Source of the DNA: an uncultured Bacteroides sp.
GTDB lineage: Bacteria > Bacteroidota > Bacteroidia > Bacteroidales > Bacteroidaceae
DNA: 34,160 bases
Direction: 5' to 3'
Assembly (NCBI GenBank): GCA_900546355.1
Contig: URCM01000022.1
Coordinates: forward strand, 1-34,160
Every line of letters starts with the position of its first letter. The stretch's first letter is position 1. The notes under the pieces are model-generated. The model had not been told where the DNA came from and made no database searches. It saw only the letters and a list, made by a program, of their open reading frames with translations. Below are positions 7,438 to 15,091 of this stretch, piece after piece. The translations under genes and the position numbers were made by a program.

Positions 7438-10400
7438 ATGAACATTTCCGAACTCAGCATCCGCAGGCCGGTGCTTGCCACCGTGCTCACCATCATCATC
7501 CTCTTGTTCGGGATGATTGGCTATACTACCCTCGGCGTACGTGAATATCCTTCGGTGGACAATCCCATCATATCCGTGACATGCAGCTATGCCGGAGCCA
7601 ATGCCGATGTTATCGAAAACCAGATAACCGAACCTCTGGAACAGAACATCAATGGTATTCCTGGCATCCGTTCGCTCTCCAGCGTGAGCCAGACGGGACA
7701 GAGCCGCATTACCGTAGAGTTTGAACTTTCCGTTGACTTGGAGACTGCGGCGAACGATGTGCGCGATAAGGTTTCGCGTGCCCAACGCTACCTTCCCCGA
7801 GATTGTGACCCGCCTACGGTATCGAAAGCTGATGCCGATGCCAGCCCCATCCTGATGGTGGCTATCCAAAGCAATAACCGTTCGCTGTTGGAACTAAGCG
7901 AGATAGCCGACCTTACCGTAAAAGAACAGCTTCAGACCATTTCCGACGTGAGCAGCGTGTCGATATGGGGCGAGAAACGTTATTCGATGCGCTTGTGGCT
8001 CGACCCCGTGAAAATGGCTGGCTATGGCATTACACCAGTCGACATAAAGAATGCCATGGACAACGAGAACGTGGAGCTGCCTTCGGGAAGCATCGAAGGA
8101 AACACCGTAGAGCTGACCTTGCGCACCATGGGGCAGATGCATACCGCCGATGAGTTCAACAATGTCGTGATTAAGGAAGTAGGCGGACAGGTCATCCGCC
8201 TGAGTGACATCGGTTATGCCGAACTGGGTGCCGCCGACCTGAAGAGTTACATGAAGATGAACGGTGTACCGATGGTAGGTGTCGTAGTCATTCCCCAGCC
8301 TGGTGCCAACCACATCGAGATTGCCGATGCCGTATACGAGCGTATGGAGCAGATGGAGAAAGACCTGCCCGACGATGTGTCTTACACGTACGGGTTTGAT
8401 AATACCCGTTTCATCCGTGCCTCTATCGCCGAGGTAGAAAGCACGGTCTACGAGGCTTTCTTCTTGGTGATTGTCATTATTTTCCTCTTCTTGCGCGACT
8501 GGCGCGTCACGTTGATACCGATTATCGTGATTCCGGTGTCGCTCATTGGTGCTTTCTTCATTATGTATGTGGCTGGTTTTTCCATCAATGTGCTGACCAT
8601 GCTGGCTGTGGTGCTTTCGGTAGGGTTGGTGGTGGACGATGCCATTGTGATGACCGAGAATATCTATATACGCATCGAGCGGGGAATGGATCCGTTTGAG
8701 GCAGGTATTGAGGGTGCCAAGGAAATCTTCTTTGCCGTAGTGTCTACCACCATCACGCTGGTAGCGGTGTTCCTCCCCATTGTGTTCATGGAAGGCACCA
8801 GCGGCAGGTTGTTCCGCGAGTTCAGCTTTGTGGTGGCTGGTTCGGTGCTTATCTCTGCCTTTGCCGCCCTCACTTTTACGCCGATGCTTGCCACCAAACT
8901 CTTGAAGAAACGCGAAAGACAAAGCTGGTTCTACCGCAAGACCGAACCATTCTTCGAAGGCATGAACTACTGGTATGCCCGTGGGTTGAGCGCATTCTTG
9001 AAGCGCAGGTATTGGGCTATCATTTTCACTGCAGTCACATTGGTGCTTATCGGTGTGCTTTGGACGCATATCCCGGCAGAAATGGCACCTTTGGAAGACC
9101 GCTCGAAAATCACCATCAACACCCGTGGCGCCGAGGGAGCAAGCTACGAATATATCCGAGACTATACCGAAGACATCAACCTGCTGGTGGATTCCCTCAT
9201 ACCCGATGCCGAGGCGGTCACAGCCCGGGTATCGAGCGGAAGCGGAAACATTCAGATTACGCTGAAGGACATCAACGAACGCGACTACAGTCAGATGGAG
9301 GTGGCGGAGCAGCTTTCGCAAGCCATCAAGACCAAGACCAAGGCACGCGCCTTTGTCCAGCAGCAGTCTTCTTTCGGCGGACGGCGAAGCAGCATGCCCG
9401 TGCAATACGTGCTTCAGGCGGTTAGCATCGACAAGCTGGAAAAAGTATTGCCCGCTTTCTTAAATAAGGTGTACGATAACCCGACTTTCCAGATGGCGGA
9501 TGTCGACCTGAAGTTCAGCAGCCCCGAAATGCAGGTCAACATCAACCGCGACAAGGCAGGAACGATGGGGGTGAGCGTACGCGATATTGCCGAAACCCTC
9601 CAGTACGGGTTGAGCGGCCAGCGCATGGGGTATTTCTACATGAACGGCAAGCAATACGAGATATTGGGGCAAATCAACCGCCAGCAGCGCAACCAGCCTG
9701 CCAATATCCGCTCCATCTATATCCGGAGCGATAAAGGCGAAATGATTCAGCTGGACAATCTCGTGGAATTTGTCGAGTCAATCACCCCGCCCAAGCTTTA
9801 TCACTACAACCGATTTATTTCCGCTACGGTATCGGCCGGGCTTGCCGAAGGGAAAACCATCGGCCAGGGATTGGACGAAATGGACAAGATAGCAGCCGAG
9901 ACGCTGGATGAAACCTTCCGCACGGCACTTTCGGGCGACTCGAAAGACTATCGGGAAAGCTCGTCGAGCCTGATGTTTGCCTTCATCCTGGCGTTGGCGT
10001 TGATTTACCTCATCCTCGCAGCACAGTTCGAGAGCTTCAAAGACCCGCTCATCATCATGCTTACCGTGCCCCTTGCCATTGCCGGTGCACTGATATTCAT
10101 GTATTTCGGAGATATCACGATGAACATCTTCAGCCAGATTGGTATCATCATGCTTATCGGACTGGTGGCGAAGAACGGTATCCTCATCGTGGAGTTTGCC
10201 AACCAGAAACAGGAGGCAGGTGAAGACAAGATGCAAGCCATCCGCGATGCCGCCCTCCAGCGTTTGCGCCCCATTCTGATGACCAGTGCGGCTACGGTAT
10301 TGGGACTTATTCCTTTGGCGTTTGCCACGGGTGAAGGAGCCAACCAGCGCATTGCCATGGGTACGGCAGTAGTGGGGGGTATGTTGGTATCGACATTCCT

Positions 10401-10470
10401 CACCATGTTCATCGTGCCCGCCATTTATTCGTACATATCCACTAACCGAAACAAACCCAAGAACGTATGA
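7438..10470 (+). CDS. RND multidrug efflux pump (AcrB/HAE1-type permease)
   Basis: Proton-driven inner-membrane exporter of 1010 residues with the usual 12 helices and two large periplasmic loops (roughly 35-330 and 555-860). The proton-relay residues are present: D400 and D401 in VVDDAIVMTENI of helix 4, and K912 in GLVAKNGILIVEF of helix 10. These correspond to D407, D408 and K940 of E. coli AcrB. The start motif (SIRRPVLATVLTIIILLFG) is typical. The presence of D400, D401 and K912 with no extra metal-ligand methionines favours the drug (HAE) class over the metal (HME) class. The stop overlaps the channel gene as ATGA. Confidence 0.96.
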   Translation: MNISELSIRRPVLATVLTIIILLFGMIGYTTLGVREYPSVDNPIISVTCSYAGANADVIENQITEPLEQNINGIPGIRSLSSVSQTGQSRITVEFELSVDLETAANDVRDKVSRAQRYLPRDCDPPTVSKADADASPILMVAIQSNNRSLLELSEIADLTVKEQLQTISDVSSVSIWGEKRYSMRLWLDPVKMAGYGITPVDIKNAMDNENVELPSGSIEGNTVELTLRTMGQMHTADEFNNVVIKEVGGQVIRLSDIGYAELGAADLKSYMKMNGVPMVGVVVIPQPGANHIEIADAVYERMEQMEKDLPDDVSYTYGFDNTRFIRASIAEVESTVYEAFFLVIVIIFLFLRDWRVTLIPIIVIPVSLIGAFFIMYVAGFSINVLTMLAVVLSVGLVVDDAIVMTENIYIRIERGMDPFEAGIEGAKEIFFAVVSTTITLVAVFLPIVFMEGTSGRLFREFSFVVAGSVLISAFAALTFTPMLATKLLKKRERQSWFYRKTEPFFEGMNYWYARGLSAFLKRRYWAIIFTAVTLVLIGVLWTHIPAEMAPLEDRSKITINTRGAEGASYEYIRDYTEDINLLVDSLIPDAEAVTARVSSGSGNIQITLKDINERDYSQMEVAEQLSQAIKTKTKARAFVQQQSSFGGRRSSMPVQYVLQAVSIDKLEKVLPAFLNKVYDNPTFQMADVDLKFSSPEMQVNINRDKAGTMGVSVRDIAETLQYGLSGQRMGYFYMNGKQYEILGQINRQQRNQPANIRSIYIRSDKGEMIQLDNLVEFVESITPPKLYHYNRFISATVSAGLAEGKTIGQGLDEMDKIAAETLDETFRTALSGDSKDYRESSSSLMFAFILALALIYLILAAQFESFKDPLIIMLTVPLAIAGALIFMYFGDITMNIFSQIGIIMLIGLVAKNGILIVEFANQKQEAGEDKMQAIRDAALQRLRPILMTSAATVLGLIPLAFATGEGANQRIAMGTAVVGGMLVSTFLTMFIVPAIYSYISTNRNKPKNV

Positions 10471-11783
10471 AGCAGATTCTTATCTTGATAATAGCTGTGT
10501 TTGCCGCACTTCCCCTTCAGGCACAATATGAATACACGTTGAAGCAATGCCTGGAAGAAGGATTGCTGAACAACTATTCGCTCCGCATCTCGCGCAACGA
10601 AGAGCAAATCAGCAAGAACAACGCCACGTTGGGCAATGCGGGTTATCTGCCTACGGTAGATTTTACCGCAGGATATACCGGTGACTTGAACAGCTCCGAT
10701 TCGAAATTGCGTGCCGACGGGAGTACGGTAGCCGAACGCAATGTGCTCGACCATACGCTGGATGCGGGCATTGACCTGAACTGGACTATCTTCGACGGTT
10801 TTAATATCTCTACTACCTACAAGCAGTTGCAAGAGCTGGAACGTCAGGGTGCCACCAACACCCGGATTGCGATAGAAGATTTCATCGCTACCCTTACCGC
10901 CGAGTATTACAACTACATTCAGCAGGAAATCCGCCTGAAGAATTTCCGCTATGCCGTTTCGCTCTCGAAGGAACGTTTGCGCATTGTAGAAGAGCGGTAC
11001 CACATCGGTAATTTCTCGCGCCTCGATTTCCAACAGGCAACGGTAGACTTCAATGCCGACAGTGCCCAGTACATGAAACAGCAGGAACTGGTGCACACCT
11101 CGCGCATCAACCTGAACGAACTGATGGCGAATAAGGATGTAGACCGTCCCATCCGGGTGCGTGATTCGGTCATCGACCTGAACCGCATCCTCGATTTTGA
11201 TGACTTATGGAATGCCACGCTCAGCGTCAATGCCAACCTCTTGCATGCCGACCAAAATACCGTCTTGGCCCAATTGGACTACAAGAAAGTCCTCTCGCGC
11301 AACTATCCCTACCTGCGCCTGAATGCGGGATATGGCTATACCTTTAATAAATACGATGTGAACGCCACGCGCCAGCGCAGCAATTGGGGATTCAGCGGAG
11401 GCATCACCATCGGTTTCAATATCTTCGACGGGAACCGCAAGCGCGAGAAGCGCAATGCCAGCCTTGCTATCCGCAATGCCCAGTTGGAACGCGAGCAGGT
11501 AGAGCAAGCGCTTCGTGCCGACCTGAGCAACCTGTGGCAGGCATACCGCAACAACATCCGTCTGCTGCATCTGGAACGTCAGAACCTGATAGCCGCCAAA
11601 GAGAACCACGAAATAGCCAAAGAACGTTACCTGCTGGGAGACCTTTCAGGCATCGAGATGCGTGAAGCGCAGAAAAGCCTGCTGGATGCCGAAGAACGCA
11701 TCCTCTCTGCCGAATACGATACGAAGATGTGCGAAATCTCCCTCCTCCAGCTGAGCGGAAAAATCACGGCATATCTGAAATGA
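10467..11783 (+). CDS. TolC-like outer-membrane efflux channel (RND operon)
   Basis: Outer-membrane component of the RND system, 438 residues. A signal peptide (MKQILILIIAVFAALPLQA) precedes two repeated outer-membrane-efflux domains rich in long helices (for example 150-230 and 350-430). It is coupled to the pump gene by a 4-bp ATGA overlap, so adaptor, pump and channel form one transcript. A hairpin with 11-bp arms (11810-11846) follows the stop. No lipobox cysteine is seen, so it is probably a non-lipidated member of the family. Confidence 0.94.
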   Translation: MKQILILIIAVFAALPLQAQYEYTLKQCLEEGLLNNYSLRISRNEEQISKNNATLGNAGYLPTVDFTAGYTGDLNSSDSKLRADGSTVAERNVLDHTLDAGIDLNWTIFDGFNISTTYKQLQELERQGATNTRIAIEDFIATLTAEYYNYIQQEIRLKNFRYAVSLSKERLRIVEERYHIGNFSRLDFQQATVDFNADSAQYMKQQELVHTSRINLNELMANKDVDRPIRVRDSVIDLNRILDFDDLWNATLSVNANLLHADQNTVLAQLDYKKVLSRNYPYLRLNAGYGYTFNKYDVNATRQRSNWGFSGGITIGFNIFDGNRKREKRNASLAIRNAQLEREQVEQALRADLSNLWQAYRNNIRLLHLERQNLIAAKENHEIAKERYLLGDLSGIEMREAQKSLLDAEERILSAEYDTKMCEISLLQLSGKITAYLK

Positions 11784-11809
11784 ATATCTTTTTTGAATAA
11801 AGAATTAAG

Positions 11810-11846
11810 AATGAAGAATTCTATGCGGGTGAAGCAATTCTTCATT
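11810..11846. terminator. Hairpin with perfect 11-bp arms after the RND operon
   Basis: AATGAAGAATT (11810-11820) and AATTCTTCATT (11836-11846) are exact reverse complements with a 15-nt loop. It begins 26 bp after the channel stop codon and could end the RND transcript, although no T-run follows. The right arm touches the truncated end of the sensor relic. The arm shares AATGAAGAAT with sequence next to the hairpin near 27530. Confidence 0.55.
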
Positions 11847-12033
11847 CCCCGTCAAATTCCAGCAATCCTTTGTTGTTGGCGAAATACATCCATCCGTTGG
11901 GATGTTGCCTGATTTTCCAGTTCTGGTTGCCCGATGCGTATGTGCGGCGTGAATAGTTGACGATGTCCCGTTGCCATTCGGCGTGTGCGGTCAGGCAATA
12001 TATACTGCATGGGCAGTTGAATATATACTGCAA
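11842..12033 (-). pseudogene. Relic of a propeller-type sensor regulator (hybrid two-component or AraC/LuxR type)
   Basis: A 63-codon minus-strand ORF. Its body (from about codon 14, position 11994) reads as the N-terminus of a Bacteroidetes sensor: signal-peptide end (LTAHA), then TYASGNQNWKIRQ and WMYFANNKGLLEFDG. That is the first blade typical of the Reg_prop/Y_Y_Y sensor domains of hybrid two-component systems. Intact relatives usually exceed 900 residues; here only about 50 remain. The 5' part (MQYIFNCPCSIY) is encoded by the 23-bp repeats rather than by a signal peptide, and the 3' end stops at the hairpin arm. It is almost certainly non-functional. Which regulator it came from cannot be told, but such sensors often sit beside glycan-use operons. 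Confidence 0.7.
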
Positions 12034-12097
12034 CTGCCCATGAATATATACTTCACCGGCCGATGCAGTATATATCCCTGAAAGGGGAGTATATAAG
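11997..12097. repeat. Cluster of AATATATACTGCA repeats with a 23-bp period
   Basis: Three direct copies start at 11997, 12020 and 12043, exactly 23 bp apart: AATATATACTGCA, AATATATACTGCA and AATATATACTTCA. Each is followed by 10 variable bases. An inverted copy, TGCAGTATATAT, lies at 12064-12075 and a partial one, AGTATATA, at 12088-12095. The variable segments of units 1 and 2 complement each other, so CATGGGCAGTTG (12008-12019) and CAACTGCCCATG (12031-12042) form a perfect 12-bp inverted repeat. The function is unknown. Confidence 0.85.
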
Positions 12098-12167
12098 CAG
12101 GGGTGCGGAATGAGGGCTGCATGGACGTCAATCGGACCTTATCGGGGATGTGTCTGCCTTGATTTAT

Positions 12168-12187
12168 TTAGTCAACTATTTGACTAA
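12168..12187. promoter_or_regulatory. MarR-type operator (20-bp palindrome)
   Basis: TTAGTCAA-CTAT-TTGACTAA is a perfect palindrome with 8-bp arms, the usual size and form of a MarR-family dimer site. It overlaps the -33 box (TTTG, 12179-12182) of the promoter that serves the adjacent MarR gene, so binding should block RNA polymerase. Confidence 0.8.
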
Positions 12188-12210
12188 TTCGGGAAGAATG
12201 CGTACCTTTG
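12179..12210 (+). promoter_or_regulatory. Promoter of the MarR / MFS efflux operon
   Basis: TTTG (12179-12182), a 20-bp spacer, then TACCTTTG (12203-12210), a full Bacteroidetes promoter. Transcription should start near 12216, giving a leader of about 25 nt before the MarR start at 12241. The -33 box is inside the palindromic operator. Confidence 0.8.
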
Positions 12211-12240
12211 CACCCCGAAAAGGAAAAAGATTGTTTTTTT

Positions 12241-12684
12241 ATGGAAAAAGAAAGTGCTGCATTCAGGGAGCTGATGTTGCAGCTGTTCCGTACGCGCATG
12301 ACTTTCAGGCGCACGGTGCAGCAAGCTCTGAAAAAGATGGAAGCAGGGATAACATTCGAAATGCTTCAAGTGTTGCGGTGTTTGTGGGAAGAACAGGGAA
12401 TCTCCCAGCAGGTGTTGGCGGAGCGTATCGCCAAAGGAAAAGCCGCATTGTCGAATCTGATTATGAATCTGGAGAAAAAGAATTATGTGTGCCGTCAGGA
12501 GGATGAGTCCGACCGGCGGAACAAACGAGTCTTCCTGACCGCGGAAGGAGCCGTGTTTTATGAGCGTATCAATGCCACGCTGGACGACATTTATGCATCG
12601 GCTGGCATGGCGCTCGGGGTAGAGAAGACGAGAGGGATAGTGTCCGACTTAAAACTGACCTGCGATGTGTTGGAAGGGATTTAG
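12241..12684 (+). CDS. MarR-family transcriptional regulator
   Basis: A dimeric winged-helix repressor of 147 residues. The recognition helix-turn-helix is about 53-80 (GISQQVLAERIAKGKAALSN). The wing carries the family motif DESDRRNKRVFLT (88-100). It probably represses its own operon, which continues with channel, adaptor and MFS pump genes, by binding the palindrome at 12168-12187; ligand binding would relieve this. The ATG at 12241 is chosen because it follows the predicted transcription start by about 25 nt and gives a standard MarR N-terminus; an in-frame upstream ATG at 12208 lies inside the -7 box. The end overlaps the next gene by 20 bp. Confidence 0.93.
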   Translation: MEKESAAFRELMLQLFRTRMTFRRTVQQALKKMEAGITFEMLQVLRCLWEEQGISQQVLAERIAKGKAALSNLIMNLEKKNYVCRQEDESDRRNKRVFLTAEGAVFYERINATLDDIYASAGMALGVEKTRGIVSDLKLTCDVLEGI

Positions 12685-14005
12685 CTGGCTGGTGTTCGGG
12701 TGGCTTGCCTGTGCCGGGAGCCAGGCGGCTACGGTGGGAGAAGGAGAGGAAAACGCGGAGACTACCGGTTCGTTGCTGCTGACCGTGGATGAATTGTTCC
12801 GCCTGGGCGAAACCAACAGCCTGAAGCTGCAGGCGGACCTGCTGGACGAGGCGATGGCTTACGAGCGGGGAAAGACGGCGCGTGCTTCGCGTCTGCCCGA
12901 TTTGCAGATAGGCCTGCGCGGAGGAGTCGTAGGGCAGCCCATTGTGTTTCAGCGTGGCTTGTCGGACGCCACGTATCCCGATACGCCCGACTGGTCGCAG
13001 AACTATGCGATAGATTTCACCCAGCCTCTTTACGAAGGGGGAAAGATACGATATGCTGTCCGGAAAGCCGACCTGCAGGCGCATGCGGCATCGCTTCAGA
13101 CCGCCAACGACCGTGCCGATGTGAAGCTGGGGCTGCTGGAGCAATACATGAACCTGTTCAGCCTGTACAAACAGCGTGAGGTACTGACGCGGAACATCGA
13201 AGAGTCGGAACGCCGGCTGAAAGATATCCGCCAGATGAAGAAAGAGGGACTGATAACGAACAACGATGTGCTGCGCAGCGAGATGCAGCTTACCAACGAC
13301 CGCCTTTCGCTGACCGAAACCGAGAACAGCCTGATACTGGTTTCGCAACAACTGGACATCCTGTTGGGCATCGACGAGGACTGGTTGCTGCTGCCCGATA
13401 CGTCTTTGCTGCACCGTGCCGTTGCCCTGCAGCCTTACGACGACTATGTGCGGGAAGCCTACCAGAACGACCCGGCGATGCGTCTGCTCCGGAAACAAAC
13501 CGAGATAGCCCGCAACGAAGTGCGCCTGACAAAGGCCGAAACATTGCCCAGTGTTTCGCTTTACGCGTCGAACACCCTGGCTCGTCCGGTGTCGCGCACC
13601 ATGGCAGACATGTATAACAATGCGTGGAACATCGGCTTGTCGGTGTCTTATCCGCTTTCGTCCCTGTACAAGAACCGTCATAAAGTGAAGGAAAGCAAGC
13701 TTGCCGTGCAGGTAACCCAAAATGCCGAAGAACAGAAGAAGCAACAGGTGCGGGTAACGGTGCGTACGGCTTTCCTGCGCCACCGGGAAGCCTTGGAGCA
13801 GGTAGAGGCACTGAAGCTTTCGGTGCGCCAGGCAGAAGAGAACTACCGCATCATGCAGAACCGGTATCTGAACCAGCTGGCTATCCTGACCGACCTGCTG
13901 GATGCCAATACGGTGCGGCTGAATGCCGAGCTGCAGCTTACCTCGGCACGCACGCAGGTAATCTATACATATTACCAGCTGGAACGGGCGTGCGGAAGGC
14001 TGTGA
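12665..14005 (+). CDS. TolC-like outer-membrane efflux channel (MFS operon)
   Basis: Outer-membrane channel of the second efflux system, 446 residues. A signal peptide (MCWKGFSWLVFGWLACAGSQA) is followed by two outer-membrane-efflux repeats with long helices. It differs clearly from the RND-operon channel at 10467-11783, so the two are not a recent duplication. The gene starts inside the last codons of the MarR gene (20-bp overlap), which supports co-transcription and coupling. C16 in the signal region does not sit in a canonical lipobox, so lipidation is doubtful. The adaptor gene follows after 18 bp. Confidence 0.93.
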   Translation: MCWKGFSWLVFGWLACAGSQAATVGEGEENAETTGSLLLTVDELFRLGETNSLKLQADLLDEAMAYERGKTARASRLPDLQIGLRGGVVGQPIVFQRGLSDATYPDTPDWSQNYAIDFTQPLYEGGKIRYAVRKADLQAHAASLQTANDRADVKLGLLEQYMNLFSLYKQREVLTRNIEESERRLKDIRQMKKEGLITNNDVLRSEMQLTNDRLSLTETENSLILVSQQLDILLGIDEDWLLLPDTSLLHRAVALQPYDDYVREAYQNDPAMRLLRKQTEIARNEVRLTKAETLPSVSLYASNTLARPVSRTMADMYNNAWNIGLSVSYPLSSLYKNRHKVKESKLAVQVTQNAEEQKKQQVRVTVRTAFLRHREALEQVEALKLSVRQAEENYRIMQNRYLNQLAILTDLLDANTVRLNAELQLTSARTQVIYTYYQLERACGRL

Positions 14006-14023
14006 ATTTAAAACGAAGAAATT

Positions 14024-15091
14024 ATGGCAGAACTAAAAATAAAACAAGAAAAACTGAAGAAACTGCGGATACGTAACCGTATGCTGAACCTTGTCTGTAT
14101 CATTCTGGCAGGTTCGGGGTTGTGGTGGACCGCGACGTATTTTTGGCGTTATGTGAATTACGAAGTGACAAACGATGCGTATATCGACCAGTATGTGGCT
14201 CCTCTGAACGTCCGTGCATCGGGGTATATCAAGGAAGTATGCTTCAAAGAGCACCAATATGTGCACAAAGGCGATACGTTGTTGGTGCTGGACAACAGTG
14301 AGTACGCAATAAAGGTGAAGGAAGCCGAGGCGGCATTGCTGGATGCCCAAGGTGCGAAAGACGTGCTTCATTCGGGCATCGAGACATCGCATGCCAACAT
14401 TGCCGTGCAGGATGCCAATATTGCCGAAGCGAAAGCCAAGCTGTGGCAACTGGAGCAAGACTACCACCGTTTCGGACGGTTGCTGAAAGAAGAATCCATC
14501 CCCGAACAGCAGTTCGAACAAGCTAAAGCATCGTATGAAGCTGCCCGGGCACGTTATCAGGCTTTGTTGGAACAGAAGCGGGCTGCCCAGTCACAATATT
14601 CGGAAACAAGCAAACGGACCACCAGTGCCCAGGCTGCCATTTTACGGATGGAGGCCGACCTTGATCTGGCACGCTTGAATCTGTCATATACGATAGTGAC
14701 AGCTCCTTACGATGGCTATATGGGACGACGGACACTGGAACCCGGACAATATGTGCAGGCAGGACAGACCATTTCCTATCTGGTGAGAGGGGATGACAAA
14801 TGGGTGACCGCCAATTACAAGGAGACGCAAATCAGGCATATTTATATCGGCCAGCCGGTGCGCGTGAAGGTGGACGCCTTGCCCGGCGAGGTGTTCGAAG
14901 GCAAAGTGACGGCTATTTCCGAAGCCACAGGCTCGAAATACTCGCTGGTGCCTACGGACAATTCGGCAGGCAATTTCGTGAAAGTGCAGCAGCGCATCCC
15001 GGTGCGTATAGATTTGGTGAACGTTTCGGACGAGGAGATGAAGCACCTGCGTGCCGGCATGATGGTAGAGACGGAGGCGTTGCGGAAATGA
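14024..15091 (+). CDS. EmrA/HlyD-family efflux adaptor
   Basis: Periplasmic adaptor of 355 residues that bridges the MFS pump and the TolC-like channel. A short basic cytoplasmic segment (KIKQEKLKKLRIRNR) precedes one membrane helix (about 22-42). Then come a half lipoyl motif (VRASGYIKEVCFKEHQYVHK), a long coiled coil (about 95-215), the second lipoyl half (APYDGYMGRRTLEPGQYVQA) and a beta-barrel domain. The TNDAYIDQYVAPL segment is typical of EmrA proteins. The stop overlaps the start of the MFS gene as ATGA. Confidence 0.95.
   Translation: MAELKIKQEKLKKLRIRNRMLNLVCIILAGSGLWWTATYFWRYVNYEVTNDAYIDQYVAPLNVRASGYIKEVCFKEHQYVHKGDTLLVLDNSEYAIKVKEAEAALLDAQGAKDVLHSGIETSHANIAVQDANIAEAKAKLWQLEQDYHRFGRLLKEESIPEQQFEQAKASYEAARARYQALLEQKRAAQSQYSETSKRTTSAQAAILRMEADLDLARLNLSYTIVTAPYDGYMGRRTLEPGQYVQAGQTISYLVRGDDKWVTANYKETQIRHIYIGQPVRVKVDALPGEVFEGKVTAISEATGSKYSLVPTDNSAGNFVKVQQRIPVRIDLVNVSDEEMKHLRAGMMVETEALRK

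Larger units (their letters stand above)
11784..12240. other. Interoperon region with sensor relic, repeats and MarR promoter
   Basis: This 457-bp stretch holds a hairpin (11810-11846), a relic of a propeller-type sensor gene (about 11842-11994, minus), a 23-bp-period repeat cluster (11997-12097) and the MarR operator-promoter (12168-12210). I see nothing definite between 12098 and 12160. Confidence 0.75.

Noticed and set aside
11997..12097. CRISPR array reading of the 23-bp repeats
   Set aside because: The constant part is 13 bp and the variable part 10 bp, far too short for CRISPR repeats and spacers, and no cas gene is present.
12665..12725. Lipoprotein signal on the second TolC-like channel
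   Set aside because: The residues before C16 (W, L, A) do not form a canonical lipobox, while a normal signal peptidase I site follows (GSQA/AT).
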